Shown: positions 19,728 through 29,768, counted from the stretch's first letter. The stretch is 64,000 bases of DNA from Ruegeria haliotis (GCF_013377785.1 NZ_JABXWT010000001.1:547523-611522), one strand, 5' to 3'. Notes: generated by a model not told the origin, from the sequence alone. A program made the numbers and translations.

Positions 19728-21905
19728 TTAGGAAACGGATTGCGGTTTGGCGTTCGGATGGTTCGCCGGTGGTTGTCCGAGAGGGGTCTTCAGATCGACC
19801 GACCCTGTCTTGGCCCGCCGTTTCAACTGGCGGATAACGACGGGACATTTGTCCTCGGACTGGTAGAGCACCTGACAATGCAGGCAGGTGACGCACTCGT
19901 TTGGGTTTATCTCACCGGTGGGGTGGATCGCCTGAACGGGGCATTCGTTGGCGCAGGTCTGACAGGGGGTGCCGCAATCCTTGTAGCGGCGCAGCCAGTC
20001 AAACATGCGCATCCGGGCCGGGATCGCCAGCGCTCCGCCCAGCGGGCAAAGATAGCGGCAATAGAACCGTTCGATGAACAGCCCGATCCCCAGCAAGAGC
20101 AGCGCAAAGACCACAAAGGGCCAGTCGCGCATGAATTTCAGAATGATCGCGGTCTTGAACGGCTCGATCTCGGCATATTTCTCGGCCAGCGGGATCGACA
20201 CAAAGCTGAGGCCGAAGAGACCAAGGAAGATCATGTATTTCGCAGGCCACAGCCGCTCGTTCAGGCCCCAGGGCAGGGTCCATTGCGGCACTTTCAGCGC
20301 GCGCGCGATCTTGTTGGTCAGCTCCTGCAAGGCGCCAAACGGGCACAACCAGCCGCAATAGGCGCCACGACCCCAGAACAGCAGGGCGGCGGCGACGGCG
20401 AACCATTGGATGAAGACCAACGGATCCAACAGGAAGGCATCCCAACTGAACCCGGTGCGCAAGCTGCCTGCCAGTGCCATCAGGTTCACCACGCTCAGCT
20501 GCGCATTGGCGTACCAGCCGATGAAGAACAGGGTCATGGTCAGATAGCCGATGCGGAACCAGTAGAAGAACCGCGCATTCATCGTGGCATGGAACTGGAA
20601 GAAGAACGTCGCGGACAGCACCAACAGCATGGCACCCAGACCGGCGATCTCGACCGTGCGGTCTTTCCAGATGCGTTTCCACAGGGCGGCCTTGGCGGCG
20701 GCCTCTCCGGTCGCATCGTCGACAACGGAAGGGGCGGTAACGGGCAGTAGGTATTGTGCTGGCAGCTTGTAACCCACATCGAAGGTCAGAAAGGTTTTTT
20801 CAACCGCACCCACGGCCCGTTGCACCAGCAATTGCAGGCGGAAAGGTTCGGCGGGATCAAATTCGGCATCGGCGGGGATTTTGAAGATGTCCAACTCGGT
20901 GAAGCTTGGCGCATCAGGGGCTGCAACACTGCCCAATCGCCGTTGTTGTTTGTCGAAAAACCGCACCGAGTTGTCGCCTTGGATCAACTGAATCCGGTCG
21001 AATATCCCGCCGCGTACATAACCTGACCCCTTGAAGCTGTATGCCCCGCGTCCCAGCACCAGCAGGGCCTGTTCACCGTCTTCCAGCCAATCCGTCAGGT
21101 TCTGATATTCGGCCTCACCCAACAGGGACTTGCCGATCGACGGCACGGACACCAATGCCATATGCATGTCGATGAACGTATCATCCGGTTCCCCTGGCTC
21201 GGGGCGTTTGATGGCGCGTTGATCACCGGTGGCCTCGAAGGCGGCGTTGACCTGTCCTATGTCCAGCGTCAATCGTCGGACCGAACCGTCACCTGACAGA
21301 GTTGCCCAGTCGTATACGGCGCCCTGCGCCATATCGAGCTCGCGTTTTGGCCCATCAGCCTGCAACGGTGACAATCCACCCAGACCCAACGCCCGCGACA
21401 CCTTGATGCCGCCGCGCACAAGGCTGTCGTCGATCACCATGATGGTCACAGTGGCGCCCGAGATGATGTCGAGGTCATGCCCCTCACCCCCCGTTTCGGC
21501 CTCACGTTTGAGGTCGAGACCGGTGTAACCTTCGGTTAGTTCGATCATGCGTGAATTGGGGATGCCGATCAGAACAATAGGTTCCGAGTGTTTGACCAGT
21601 TGGACACCGGTCAGAACCGCGTCATCGTCGATGGCCGCGACCACGTGGATGGGTTTGCCAGAGTACCCGGTGGTGCCGACAAAATCAGAGGTCAGGAAAG
21701 CCCAGGCCACGGTCTCTCCGCCCTTGAGGACGGGGGCGACCTTTACGTCTTCGCGCACGGGGCCGAAGGCATCGGCACCAGGGGTAAGGTCGGCTGGATC
21801 AAGGTCAGGAAGGAAGCTGGCAAGGCTGTCTGCCTGGGCGTTGATCGCCATTAGACAGGACAGAGTGAAGGCCAGCAGGAATTGGATCGCGCGACTTACG
21901 ACCAT
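19728..21905 (-). CDS. nosR: NosR, flavo-iron-sulfur membrane protein for N2O reduction
   Basis: This 725-residue protein has an N-terminal signal peptide and a periplasmic FMN-binding domain (SGATVTIMVIDDS, with the flavinylated Thr expected in SGATVT). Several membrane helices with CGWLCPFGALQ and CRYLCPLGGAL motifs follow, then a C-terminal cytoplasmic two [4Fe-4S] domain (CGTPCQTCANECP and CVTCLHCQVLY...CP). NosR passes quinol electrons to NosZ. It overlaps nosC by 10 bp. Confidence 0.95.
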   Translation of the reverse strand: MVVSRAIQFLLAFTLSCLMAINAQADSLASFLPDLDPADLTPGADAFGPVREDVKVAPVLKGGETVAWAFLTSDFVGTTGYSGKPIHVVAAIDDDAVLTGVQLVKHSEPIVLIGIPNSRMIELTEGYTGLDLKREAETGGEGHDLDIISGATVTIMVIDDSLVRGGIKVSRALGLGGLSPLQADGPKRELDMAQGAVYDWATLSGDGSVRRLTLDIGQVNAAFEATGDQRAIKRPEPGEPDDTFIDMHMALVSVPSIGKSLLGEAEYQNLTDWLEDGEQALLVLGRGAYSFKGSGYVRGGIFDRIQLIQGDNSVRFFDKQQRRLGSVAAPDAPSFTELDIFKIPADAEFDPAEPFRLQLLVQRAVGAVEKTFLTFDVGYKLPAQYLLPVTAPSVVDDATGEAAAKAALWKRIWKDRTVEIAGLGAMLLVLSATFFFQFHATMNARFFYWFRIGYLTMTLFFIGWYANAQLSVVNLMALAGSLRTGFSWDAFLLDPLVFIQWFAVAAALLFWGRGAYCGWLCPFGALQELTNKIARALKVPQWTLPWGLNERLWPAKYMIFLGLFGLSFVSIPLAEKYAEIEPFKTAIILKFMRDWPFVVFALLLLGIGLFIERFYCRYLCPLGGALAIPARMRMFDWLRRYKDCGTPCQTCANECPVQAIHPTGEINPNECVTCLHCQVLYQSEDKCPVVIRQLKRRAKTGSVDLKTPLGQPPANHPNAKPQSVS

Positions 21906-22360
21906 GGCGCACCTCCGATAAATGGGGTTACCGCCATGGACGCGCGCGGGGCGCGTTCGGTTCTATCTTGGGGCGCGAACGGGGGTCCGCGGGTTGCGGG
22001 CCACAGCCAGTCCGAGTTGTACGAATAGTACAAATCCCTGGTTTGGTTACGTACGTATTGTACATATCCCACCCGCGCCATTTCCGGCAGGTCAGGCAGC
22101 GGGGCCGTCCCGGTTACCGCACAAAGGGCGCAGTCGGCACATTTCGGGCAAGGCGCAGTTGGATCATCGGTGCCCTCTTCAAGGTCGACCTCGACCCAAA
22201 CCGCGCCTGCCTCCGAGCAGATCTCCACCCACATGCTTTCCCCGGGACTCGCCAGCGCCGGGCCAAGCATTTGCAACAACAGAAGGAAAATGCCTGCCAC
22301 ACCACAAGCCGCGCGAAACGCGCGGGCAGGAAAGGTGTGCAGATGGCAAGAGGCAGGCAT
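21896..22360 (-). CDS. nosC: NosC-like small cysteine-rich protein
   Basis: The protein has 154 residues with an N-terminal hydrophobic signal/anchor (FRAACGVAGIFLLLLQMLGPALA) and then the regular motif C-P-K-C-A-D-C-A-L-C, four cysteines at three-residue steps. The position before nosRZDFYLX matches nosC of Paracoccus, whose product also has a CXXCXXC motif and no proven function. It may be of the DUF2946 type. An NNR box lies 64 nt upstream, so it is the first gene of the operon. Metal handling is a guess from the cysteines. Confidence 0.75.
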   Translation of the reverse strand: MPASCHLHTFPARAFRAACGVAGIFLLLLQMLGPALASPGESMWVEICSEAGAVWVEVDLEEGTDDPTAPCPKCADCALCAVTGTAPLPDLPEMARVGYVQYVRNQTRDLYYSYNSDWLWPATRGPPFAPQDRTERAPRASMAVTPFIGGAPWS

Positions 22361-22417
22361 GGAGAATCCAACTCGGCAGTCTTTCCTGAGTCTTAGAGTG
22401 TTCTTTCCGATGCAGAC

Positions 22418-22431
22418 TTGACTTAGGTCAG
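22418..22431 (-). promoter_or_regulatory. NNR/DNR-type box upstream of nosC
   Basis: TTGACTTAGGTCAG on the plus strand is an FNR-superfamily palindrome with TTGAC/GTCA arms. It is centred 64 nt before the nosC start on the minus strand, which fits activation from about -41.5. The expected activator is the Nnr-type protein at 43697-44389. Confidence 0.8.
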
Positions 22432-22449
22432 GTTTCGCAAAATTGACAG

Positions 22450-22713
22450 CTACCCGCCGGCCTCATCCATCAGCCCGCGAACCCATCGCCCCACCAGCCA
22501 CGACGCAGGAATACCAAGGGGGACTGACCACAGGATTGCAGTGACAGGACCGATTACACCGAACCCGGCGCTATGCGCGATCAGCCCGGCCAGAAACAGG
22601 TTGATGGCCACGGTCAGAGCCGTCGCCGGGTACAGCAAAATGGCCAGTTTCCAGACTGGCCATTTCCCGTCAGTGGCTGGTGCCTTCCGAGAAGGTGATC
22701 TTGTTCCAGACAT
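22450..22713 (-). CDS. small membrane protein after nirN, unknown function
   Basis: I start at ATG ([18 protein letters not shown]), giving 87 residues. It overlaps the 3' end of nirN by 44 bp, a long overlap that suggests translational coupling. A longer frame to 22776 lies wholly inside nirN. Two membrane segments are visible (LAILLYPATALTVAINLFLAGL and VIGPVTAILWSVPLGIPASWLV), the second followed by basic residues. I do not recognise a family. Its position at the end of the nir operon suggests a minor role in cytochrome cd1 biogenesis or nitrite respiration. Confidence 0.6.
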   Translation of the reverse strand: MSGTRSPSRKAPATDGKWPVWKLAILLYPATALTVAINLFLAGLIAHSAGFGVIGPVTAILWSVPLGIPASWLVGRWVRGLMDEAGG

Positions 22714-24223
22714 TGTATTTCCCTGAAGGTTTACGCATTGGCAGCCGCCGAACCTCTTCCAGCGTCTGTGCATCATAGACGATCACCGCGCCGTCATCCT
22801 CCCAGATCGACACCAGTGCGTGGCTGCCATCCTTGGTGAATTCAACATGTGCCACCGTCTTGCCGGGGGCGGGGCGCAGTGTTTTGACGATCTCCAGTGT
22901 ATTCTTGTCGATCACATGCATGGCATCCTTGTTGGGGCCAAAGAACACATCGGCCCAGACATAAGGCGAATTCTCATGGCTGCGCATGAAGAACCCGGGC
23001 CCTTCGGTTTTGATCCGTTTGACTGTTTCCCAGCTTTCCATGTCGATCACCGACACCGTACCATCGGTCAGGTGCGGCGTGGCCATAACGGTCGTGTCGC
23101 CATGCTTCCACGTGATGCCCGAGCCCAGATGCGGCATGCCCGGCAGATCCAGATCGGCGACCTTTTGACCAATGACAAGATCGATCACCTGACCGCCTTT
23201 GCCATCACGGGACGCGCCCATGACGTACTCATAGCTCTGGTCGAAAAAGAAATCGTCCAGATAGTCAGGTGTGGTGATCTTGCGTACCGGAAAGGGGTCG
23301 GGGTTCTTGAATTGTCCTTCGATGCGGAAATCATGACCCAAACCGGATTGCGGCGGGTTGTCACCATAGAAGACCTCCCAGATTTCAGGCACGTCTTTCA
23401 GGGCCAAAACGAAACTCTCGCGCGGGGGGGCTTGATAGACGGCGGACACCCGACTGGGTTTGCCCTTTTTGCTTTTGATGTCGATGACCTTAGCCACCGA
23501 CAGATCATCCGTGGACAGCAGTGTCAGGCTGTTGGGCAGATAATTGGCAATGGCCACCCATTTACCATCGCCCGACATGGCGATGTTGCGGCTATTGACG
23601 CCTGCCCGCACCCGGCCCACCTGCTTCAATGCCCAGATGTCATACTTCTGCACCCAACCATCGCGGGACATGATGAAGACATAGCGTCCGTCGGGGCTGA
23701 ATTTCGGTCCGCCATGCACGGCAAAAGGGGTTTCGAACCGGTCCAAGACCTCGAACGTGTCGCCGTCCAGAACGCTGACATGGTGATCGCCGGTTTCCAC
23801 CACCAGTGTGATGTTCATCGGGTCGCTGGACCATATGGGCGCGTCGACCGACGCATAGTCTTCGTCCAACGTGCGGCTGGCCATGATCTCTGCCTCGCCC
23901 CATACGGGATTGGTTTCCAAAGGCGATTTTAGCCAGCCCGCCAGTTCTTCGATCTGTAGGGCATCCAATTCACGTGAAAAGGCAGGCATCTGCGTTGCGC
24001 CGCGCCCCTCGGCAATCACCGAGGCCACACGCGGCCCACGCATCCGTTTCAGTGTCTCTGGGATGAGTGCCGGGCCGACGCCGCCCAGACGGTCTTCGCC
24101 GTGACATGAGGCGCAGTGTTCCTTGTAATCCGCTACTGCGTCGGCCCAGGCAGTTCCAGCTAGCAGAAAAGAGCAGAGCGTGCCTATCGAGATGGTCTTA
24201 AAAGAACTGGTGCGCCGGATCAT
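22670..24223 (-). CDS. nirN: NirN, cytochrome c / heme d1 propeller protein
   Basis: I use the ATG giving [27 protein letters not shown], a proper signal peptide, rather than the longer frame to 24271. The 517-residue protein has one c-haem (HCASCHG near residue 36) and a C-terminal eight-bladed propeller related to NirS. NirN acts in the last step of heme d1 synthesis and transfer (dihydro-heme d1 oxidation with insertion into NirS). It overlaps nirJ by 26 bp. Confidence 0.9.
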   Translation of the reverse strand: MIRRTSSFKTISIGTLCSFLLAGTAWADAVADYKEHCASCHGEDRLGGVGPALIPETLKRMRGPRVASVIAEGRGATQMPAFSRELDALQIEELAGWLKSPLETNPVWGEAEIMASRTLDEDYASVDAPIWSSDPMNITLVVETGDHHVSVLDGDTFEVLDRFETPFAVHGGPKFSPDGRYVFIMSRDGWVQKYDIWALKQVGRVRAGVNSRNIAMSGDGKWVAIANYLPNSLTLLSTDDLSVAKVIDIKSKKGKPSRVSAVYQAPPRESFVLALKDVPEIWEVFYGDNPPQSGLGHDFRIEGQFKNPDPFPVRKITTPDYLDDFFFDQSYEYVMGASRDGKGGQVIDLVIGQKVADLDLPGMPHLGSGITWKHGDTTVMATPHLTDGTVSVIDMESWETVKRIKTEGPGFFMRSHENSPYVWADVFFGPNKDAMHVIDKNTLEIVKTLRPAPGKTVAHVEFTKDGSHALVSIWEDDGAVIVYDAQTLEEVRRLPMRKPSGKYNVWNKITFSEGTSH

Positions 24224-25412
24224 GACGTTTCCCCCGGAAAGGTGTGACCTGAAGGCGCTCGCCCGCGTCATTCACGCCGATTTCTTCGTTTGACAGATAG
24301 CAGGCCGGATCTTCAGCCCAGGGATCTCCGGTTACTTGCAGGGCTCGGATACGGGTGTTGCCACCGCAGACGTCCTTCAATTGGCAAGCACCACAACGCC
24401 CTTTCAGCGGGCGCGGGCGGGTGCGCAGCATGGCCAGCATCGGATCACCGCTGGCCCAGAGTTCTGAAAACGGCTTGGTCTTCACATTGCCAACCGTGTA
24501 GTCGGACCAGTAGGTATCCGGGTGAACCCGGCCCAGATTGTCGATATTGGCAACGCCGAGACCGCTTGAGTTGCCACCCCACCGAGCCAGGTGTTCTCGC
24601 ACATGCGCCTCTTTTTCGGCATCGAAATTCGCGTGCACCCAGTTCAGGAAATACCCCGCATCCGCATCATTGTTGCCGGTTACAACATCCAAAGGACGCC
24701 CGCCCGAGGCGGCCTCCCACGCGCGCTCCAACAGCAGGTCCAGACCTTTGCGGGTTCGTAGATGTTCCGCATCCTCGCCCCGGTTTTTGTCACCGCGCCC
24801 GGCATAGACCAGATGAGACAGATAGAACTTGTCCACGCCCTCGTCATCGCACAGTTGCAGAAGGTCGGGCAGGTGATGCTGGGTGCCCTCGGTCAGGCAA
24901 AAGCGCAGGCCAACCTTGATGCCACGCTTCTTGCATTCGCGCACGCCGCGCAGGGCGTCGGCAAACGCTCCCTCGACGCCCCGGAACCAGTCGTTTGTTG
25001 CTCCGATCCCGTCCAGAGAGATGCCGACATAGTTAAAGCCAACATCGGCGATCATATCCGCTGTCTCGTCATAAATCCGAGTACCGTTGGTCGACAGCGC
25101 CAGCATCGGCACCAGATCGCGGGCACGTTTGGCGATGTCGAAGAAATCAAACCGGTCCAACGGTTCCCCACCCGAGAGGATCAGGGCCGGGACGCGAAAA
25201 TGGCCCAGATCCTCAAGGGTTACCATGGCTTGCTCGTGACTGAGCTCACCCGGGAATGCCACATCCGCCGAGACGGTGTAGCAATGGCGGCATTTCAGGT
25301 TGCAGCGCCGCGTCAGGTTCCAGATCACCACAGGTTTCACCGCGCCGGGACGGCGTTTGCGTACCGGGGTCGGTTTGACCAGCTGGTGCATATATTCGGT
25401 CAGGCGGAACAT
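24198..25412 (-). CDS. nirJ: NirJ, radical SAM heme d1 synthase
   Basis: This 404-residue cytoplasmic protein has the radical SAM motif C-NLK-C-RH-C at ~37-44 ([15 protein letters not shown]) and a C-terminal SPASM-like cysteine cluster ([13 protein letters not shown]...PACYL). NirJ removes the two propionate side chains of 12,18-didecarboxysiroheme and introduces oxo groups. It is 5 bp from the nirH stop-start region and lies in the order nirG-H-J-N. Confidence 0.95.
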   Translation of the reverse strand: MFRLTEYMHQLVKPTPVRKRRPGAVKPVVIWNLTRRCNLKCRHCYTVSADVAFPGELSHEQAMVTLEDLGHFRVPALILSGGEPLDRFDFFDIAKRARDLVPMLALSTNGTRIYDETADMIADVGFNYVGISLDGIGATNDWFRGVEGAFADALRGVRECKKRGIKVGLRFCLTEGTQHHLPDLLQLCDDEGVDKFYLSHLVYAGRGDKNRGEDAEHLRTRKGLDLLLERAWEAASGGRPLDVVTGNNDADAGYFLNWVHANFDAEKEAHVREHLARWGGNSSGLGVANIDNLGRVHPDTYWSDYTVGNVKTKPFSELWASGDPMLAMLRTRPRPLKGRCGACQLKDVCGGNTRIRALQVTGDPWAEDPACYLSNEEIGVNDAGERLQVTPFRGKRHDPAHQFF

Positions 25413-25417
25413 GGATC

Positions 25418-25900
25418 TCAGCCTTTCGTTTTCAGGCGCAACCCGGTTTTCTTCAGGATGCGTGTGGAATAAAGAATGTCTCTCGCCCGGCAGGCGTCGC
25501 CCAGAATGACGCTGATTTCGGCGCGCTTTTCTTCGACCTCGACGCCGTCTGCACCATGGACCATGGCGAACAAGTTGTAAGGCCAGTCGGGCAGGGCGCG
25601 GGGACGTTCATAGCAATGGGTGACAAAGGGCAGGGCGCCGATCTGGGCGCCCAGTTCGGTGATGCGATCATCGTCCACATCCCAGACTGTCATCCCGTTC
25701 GAGGTCATGCCCAGTTTATAGTGGTTCGGCGCGGCGGCGATGCGTCGGATCACGCCCCGCGCCTTCATCTCGGCCAAACGGTACAGAAGCGCATCTTCGT
25801 CCAAGCCCAGACCATCGGCGACTTGGGCATAGGGGGCGGGCACAAGAGGCAGTCCGCCCTGAAGCGCCTCGATGATCTGTCTGTCTGTTGCGTCGATCAT
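25418..25900 (-). CDS. nirH: NirH, siroheme decarboxylase subunit
   Basis: The start is ATG at 25900 ([13 protein letters not shown]), overlapping nirG by 4 bp. A longer frame to 26032 lies inside nirG. The 160-residue protein is an AsnC/Lrp-like fold with an N-terminal winged helix ([22 protein letters not shown]) and the siroheme decarboxylase motif H-C-Y-E-R with [11 protein letters not shown]. Together with NirD, L and G it decarboxylates siroheme to 12,18-didecarboxysiroheme. Confidence 0.9.
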   Translation of the reverse strand: MIDATDRQIIEALQGGLPLVPAPYAQVADGLGLDEDALLYRLAEMKARGVIRRIAAAPNHYKLGMTSNGMTVWDVDDDRITELGAQIGALPFVTHCYERPRALPDWPYNLFAMVHGADGVEVEEKRAEISVILGDACRARDILYSTRILKKTGLRLKTKG

Positions 25901-26346
25901 GCTGCCACCCGGAAGCCGATGAAAAATTCCTGCAATTTGGGAAACCGGAGAACTGCGATCCCCGTTTCCCGCTCGATGGCATCGGCAGTGGCCTCGATCC
26001 CCTCGGGGGTTTCGGTGGCCAGAACGAACCACATGTTCAACCGGTGCGTACGTTCATAATTATGCGCCACCTCCGGATGTGCATTGACTTTGGTCAGGAC
26101 GGTTTCAAATTCGTCCACCGGCACCGCCATGGCGCACAGACAGAACGCCCCCCCCATGGCGGTGGCGTCGAAGAACGGGCCGAAACGGGTGATCACGCGA
26201 TCCTGTTTCATTCGCGTCAGTCGAGCCAGAAGATCGGCCTCGGCCAGTCCCAATTCTTCGGCCACGGCGGCATAAGGGTGGGGGGTCAACGGCAGGTCAT
26301 CCTGCATTCGGTTCAAAATGGCGCGGTCGGTTGCGTCCAGGGTCAT
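25897..26346 (-). CDS. nirG: NirG, siroheme decarboxylase subunit
   Basis: This 149-residue AsnC/Lrp-like protein starts MTLDATDRAILNRMQDDLPLTPHPYAAVAEELGL. The conserved H-N-Y-E-R motif (VAHNYERTHRLNMWFVLAT) is that of the siroheme decarboxylase family. It overlaps nirH and the nirDL fusion by 4 bp on each side. Confidence 0.9.
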   Translation of the reverse strand: MTLDATDRAILNRMQDDLPLTPHPYAAVAEELGLAEADLLARLTRMKQDRVITRFGPFFDATAMGGAFCLCAMAVPVDEFETVLTKVNAHPEVAHNYERTHRLNMWFVLATETPEGIEATADAIERETGIAVLRFPKLQEFFIGFRVAA

Positions 26347-27332
26347 GCGGCCACCTCTTTGGGTTGGATCAGCGCGCCGGTCTGCTTGAAGCAGCGAGTC
26401 GAGAACAGCACCTTGTGGTGTGCACCCGCAAGCTCTGGCAGCTCGGTTGCCCCGGCCAGAACCTCACGGGCTTCGGGGCGCGAGCGGGCGTGGATCATGG
26501 AGTAAAGGCGATAGGGCCAGACGTCTTGAACCGGGCGCCGCTCGTAACACAGCGTTACGCCGGGATGGGCGGCAAGGGTCGGGCCAGCGCGGTCGATCTG
26601 TTCCGACGGCAGGTCCCAGACGACCATCGCATTGGCCGACCACCCCAGCGCCCGGTGGCGCACGATCACACCCAGACGCGAGATAATGCCAGCGTCATGC
26701 AGCACTTGAATACGTCCCAACAACATATCTACGCTCTGGTCCAAAGACTGGGCCAGCGCGGTGAAAGGGTCGGCAACAAGAGGCAAGCCCGTACTGAGCG
26801 CCTGCAACAGCGTGCGGTCGCCTTCTTGCATCACGGTTCGATCAACGCGGCGCGGAGAAGGGACAGATGGTCTGCCAACGGCCATTCGAAAACCCAGATC
26901 CACGTTGAACGGACGTACCAACCGCAGGTCCAGCACGCGCAGCCCGGTTCGACGACTGATCCGCGCCAGTGTGTCGTTGACATGTGCCCGGTCCGGTCCG
27001 GTGGCGACGAACCAGAGATTCCAGTCATCCTCGCGCTGATAATTGTGGTTCACGCCCGGTTCCATGTCGATCTGGGCGGCAATCTCTTCCAGCTGTTCCT
27101 CGGGGGCGGAAACGGCGGCCAGAGTGCTGGCTGAAACCGCACCCGGCGCGATGGTGGCGCCAACTCGCGTGATCCGTCCGGTGGCGCGCATTCGGTTGAG
27201 GCGGTCGATCACCTCGGCCTCTTCCAGACCCAGCACGTAAGCCAGCACCTGAAACGGGCGTTCGGTTATGGGAAAGTCGCGCTGGAACTCGTCCAACAGG
27301 CGGCAGTCAATCGGGTCAGTGATGTGCTCCAT
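26343..27332 (-). CDS. nirDL: NirDL fusion, siroheme decarboxylase
   Basis: I start at ATG 27332 (MEHITDPIDCRLL), just after the nirF stop; the longer frame to 27416 lies inside nirF. The 329-residue protein holds two AsnC/Lrp-like halves in tandem. The first has NHNYQREDDWNLWFV (NirD-like); the second, after a linker near residue 160, has TLCYERRPVQDVWPYRLYSMIHA (NirL-like). In Pseudomonas these are separate genes. Fused forms are known in alphaproteobacteria and form an active decarboxylase alone or with NirG/H. Confidence 0.88.
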   Translation of the reverse strand: MEHITDPIDCRLLDEFQRDFPITERPFQVLAYVLGLEEAEVIDRLNRMRATGRITRVGATIAPGAVSASTLAAVSAPEEQLEEIAAQIDMEPGVNHNYQREDDWNLWFVATGPDRAHVNDTLARISRRTGLRVLDLRLVRPFNVDLGFRMAVGRPSVPSPRRVDRTVMQEGDRTLLQALSTGLPLVADPFTALAQSLDQSVDMLLGRIQVLHDAGIISRLGVIVRHRALGWSANAMVVWDLPSEQIDRAGPTLAAHPGVTLCYERRPVQDVWPYRLYSMIHARSRPEAREVLAGATELPELAGAHHKVLFSTRCFKQTGALIQPKEVAA

Positions 27333-27336
27333 CGTC

Positions 27337-28482
27337 TCAAAGCCCCGTCTTGTGCGCGCGAGCTGTGAAAAAGATTCCCGACGGGCTGTCCGCATCGATT
27401 TCACGCAGTTTTTCAAATGTTTGCGTGTCGTAGATCATGACTTTGTTGGCATCGCGCACACTGATCCAGACCTCGTGCCCGCGCGGCGTGAACTCCATAT
27501 GCAGCACGGCGGGGCCGGGTTTGAATTCGTGGATGATTTCTTTACTGACTGAATCGATCACTTGAATGGTGTCGTTCAGGGGATGGGCGAAATTGACCCA
27601 GACCTGTCGCCCGTCGGGCCGCGCCATGGCAAAGACTGGCTGGCCGTGCGTCTTGGTTCGCCCGGTTTCAGATAGGGTATCTGCATCAATCCACAGAACC
27701 TCGTGGTGGCCCACAGCGGGCAGGACGAAGTCGCTGCCCGTTAGCGCCCAGCCTTCCAGATGAGGCATTTTGTAGACCGGCATTTCCTCTTGTCCGCGGC
27801 CGTAATTCGGGAGCACACGGATTGGTTCGGGCGTCTCGGACCACAGATCCAGCGCCGTCAACCCATCCTCGCCGAACAGCCCGGTGATATAGGTGCGCCC
27901 ATTGGCGGTGATTAGTGCGTCATATGGGTTTTTGCCCATGTCGGTGATTTTGGTGATCGCGGGCGTGCCCTGAGCGAAATCGGCGATCCATGTCTCGCCG
28001 GTGTCCCACATGGTGAAGACAAAGCGGCGGCCCGGCGCATCGACAAGTCCAATGGTCTTGCTGCCTGTGGGGATATCAGAAACCATCTCCAGCGTGTCAG
28101 CATCAAAGACGCGCACGCCGCCGGGTTCATAATTCGATACGGCCACCAATGTACCGTCATCCGAAATTGCGCCGCCGATGGCATTGCCCGCCTGCACGAC
28201 GCGGTTCTCGATCTGACGCGTTACGATGTCGACCTTGGTCAAACCACCATCACGTCCGAACACATAGGCAAAGCGTTCGTCCGGCGAATAGACCAGCGAG
28301 GCATGGGACAAATCACCCAAGCCTTCGATCCGCGCCAGCGCCGCGCGGTCAGATTGGTCGATCAGCAGGACCGAGCCCTTGGCCCGTTCGATCACCAGCC
28401 CCAGATCGCCGGTTGCAGTTGGTTCAGCGTTTGCCGCTGTCATCATCAAGGTGGCTACAAGGCCAAGGACGAGATGTTTCAT
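27337..28482 (-). CDS. nirF: NirF, heme d1 biosynthesis propeller protein
   Basis: I choose the ATG with MKHLVLGLVATLMMTAANAEP, a signal peptide, which overlaps nirC by 4 bp. The longer frame to 28551 runs into nirC. The 381-residue protein is an eight-bladed beta-propeller related to the d1 domain of NirS. It is periplasmic and acts late in heme d1 synthesis, producing dihydro-heme d1. The next gene (nirDL) starts 4 bp after its stop. Confidence 0.92.
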   Translation of the reverse strand: MKHLVLGLVATLMMTAANAEPTATGDLGLVIERAKGSVLLIDQSDRAALARIEGLGDLSHASLVYSPDERFAYVFGRDGGLTKVDIVTRQIENRVVQAGNAIGGAISDDGTLVAVSNYEPGGVRVFDADTLEMVSDIPTGSKTIGLVDAPGRRFVFTMWDTGETWIADFAQGTPAITKITDMGKNPYDALITANGRTYITGLFGEDGLTALDLWSETPEPIRVLPNYGRGQEEMPVYKMPHLEGWALTGSDFVLPAVGHHEVLWIDADTLSETGRTKTHGQPVFAMARPDGRQVWVNFAHPLNDTIQVIDSVSKEIIHEFKPGPAVLHMEFTPRGHEVWISVRDANKVMIYDTQTFEKLREIDADSPSGIFFTARAHKTGL

Positions 28483-28865
28483 TGTGCCTCCGGTTCCAGA
28501 AGATAGCGGGCGATCCATTCGGCCTCTTCCTGACTGATCAGGGGGCGCCATGGGGGCATCGCGGTATCGGGGATGCCATCAAGGATCACGCCGGTCAGGA
28601 CGTCCGCTTCGTAGTGTTCAAGAGTTTCTGTCCGCAGGTCAGGACCGAGGCCACCTTTCAGCGATAGACCATGGCAAGAACCGCAATCCTGATGCACGAG
28701 ACGTTTCAAAGCGTTGGGATCCAGCGTTTCGGCAGCGAACGCTGATGTGGCCAGAACTACCGCCGATGTCAGAACAGCCCGCGCGACCCAGCCGGTCCGC
28801 GCAACGCCGTCATCAGAAGTGGCCTGGCGCAGTCCAAGCTGCTGTCCGTGAACAAGACTAGCCAT
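28479..28865 (-). CDS. nirC: NirC, small c-type cytochrome
   Basis: I start at ATG 28865, overlapping the end of nirE by 8 bp, which gives 128 residues. An unusually long N-terminal region precedes the hydrophobic signal segment (VARAVLTSAVVLATSAFA), so an internal GTG nearer the signal could be used instead. One c-haem site (CGSCHG) is followed by a Met ligand candidate in DTAMPPW. NirC donates electrons to NirN/NirS or NirF in heme d1 maturation. Confidence 0.85.
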   Translation of the reverse strand: MASLVHGQQLGLRQATSDDGVARTGWVARAVLTSAVVLATSAFAAETLDPNALKRLVHQDCGSCHGLSLKGGLGPDLRTETLEHYEADVLTGVILDGIPDTAMPPWRPLISQEEAEWIARYLLEPEAQ

Positions 28866-29625
28866 GGGCCTGAGCCTGTTCAAAGAGTTCGGCCATGGGC
28901 TGTTCGGCATAGAGTGAAACGACCTGACCGATGATGAACAATGTGGGCGCTTCAAGATCTGCTTTGCGCACATCCGAGGCGATTTGGTCAAGCCGGGATA
29001 CGAGGCGGCGTTCCTCTGGAGTGGTCGCGCTGCCAACGGCCATAACAGGGGTTGAACCGGGCAAGTTTTCGGTCATCAAGCCCATGGCGATCTGGCCGAT
29101 ATTGGCGACGCCCATATAGACGACGAGCGTGGATTCAGGATCAGCTAGACGTTTCCAGTCGAGATCCAGAACCTTGTCGGCCTGACGGTGGCCAGTGACA
29201 TACTGGACCGAGGTCGCCAGCCCGCGATGGGTCAGCGGAACACCGGTCGAACAAGACGCCCCCTGAGCCGCTGTGATACCCGGGGCGTATTCGACGGCGA
29301 TGTCATTGGCCATAAGATACGCAGCCTCTTCCGAGCCGCGGCCAAAAATCATCGGATCGCCGCCTTTCAGACGGGCGACAGTGTGGCCGGCATCGGCTTC
29401 TTCCAGCAGAATTTCGTTGATGCGGTCCTGAGGGACTGTGTGGCACTTCGGGGCCTTGCCCACGGGGATCAATCGCGCACCTTCGCTGTGCTGGGAAAGG
29501 ACCTCGGCCGAGACCAGCCGGTCATAGACCACCACGTCGGCTTCCTGCAGCATCCGCAGGGCGCGCAGGGTCATCAACTCGGGGTCACCTGGCCCGGCAC
29601 CGATCAGAAAAACCTTACCGCTCAT
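28858..29625 (-). CDS. nirE: NirE, uroporphyrinogen-III C-methyltransferase
   Basis: I use ATG 29625 (MSGKVFLIGAGPGDPELMTL), which gives 255 residues, the family length; the frame could extend to a GTG at 29682. It is a CobA/SUMT-type SAM-dependent methylase (VGKAPKCH, VARLKGGDPMIFGRGSEE, TSVQYVTGHRQ motifs), making precorrin-2 for heme d1. It is the first gene of nirECF(DL)GHJN and lies behind an NNR box at 29769. Confidence 0.93.
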   Translation of the reverse strand: MSGKVFLIGAGPGDPELMTLRALRMLQEADVVVYDRLVSAEVLSQHSEGARLIPVGKAPKCHTVPQDRINEILLEEADAGHTVARLKGGDPMIFGRGSEEAAYLMANDIAVEYAPGITAAQGASCSTGVPLTHRGLATSVQYVTGHRQADKVLDLDWKRLADPESTLVVYMGVANIGQIAMGLMTENLPGSTPVMAVGSATTPEERRLVSRLDQIASDVRKADLEAPTLFIIGQVVSLYAEQPMAELFEQAQAHG

Positions 29626-29768
29626 GAGTAAACTCGCTTGTTCTGAATGTCTTCGGAACCCGTGTTTTCCGGCAGGCCCCACGCTCGAATCCGGTGGGAA
29701 GTCGGGACGTTGCTAGGTAAACCGGGCGTGTCATGCGGGCAGATTGGTGCAATCGTAAACCAACCTCC

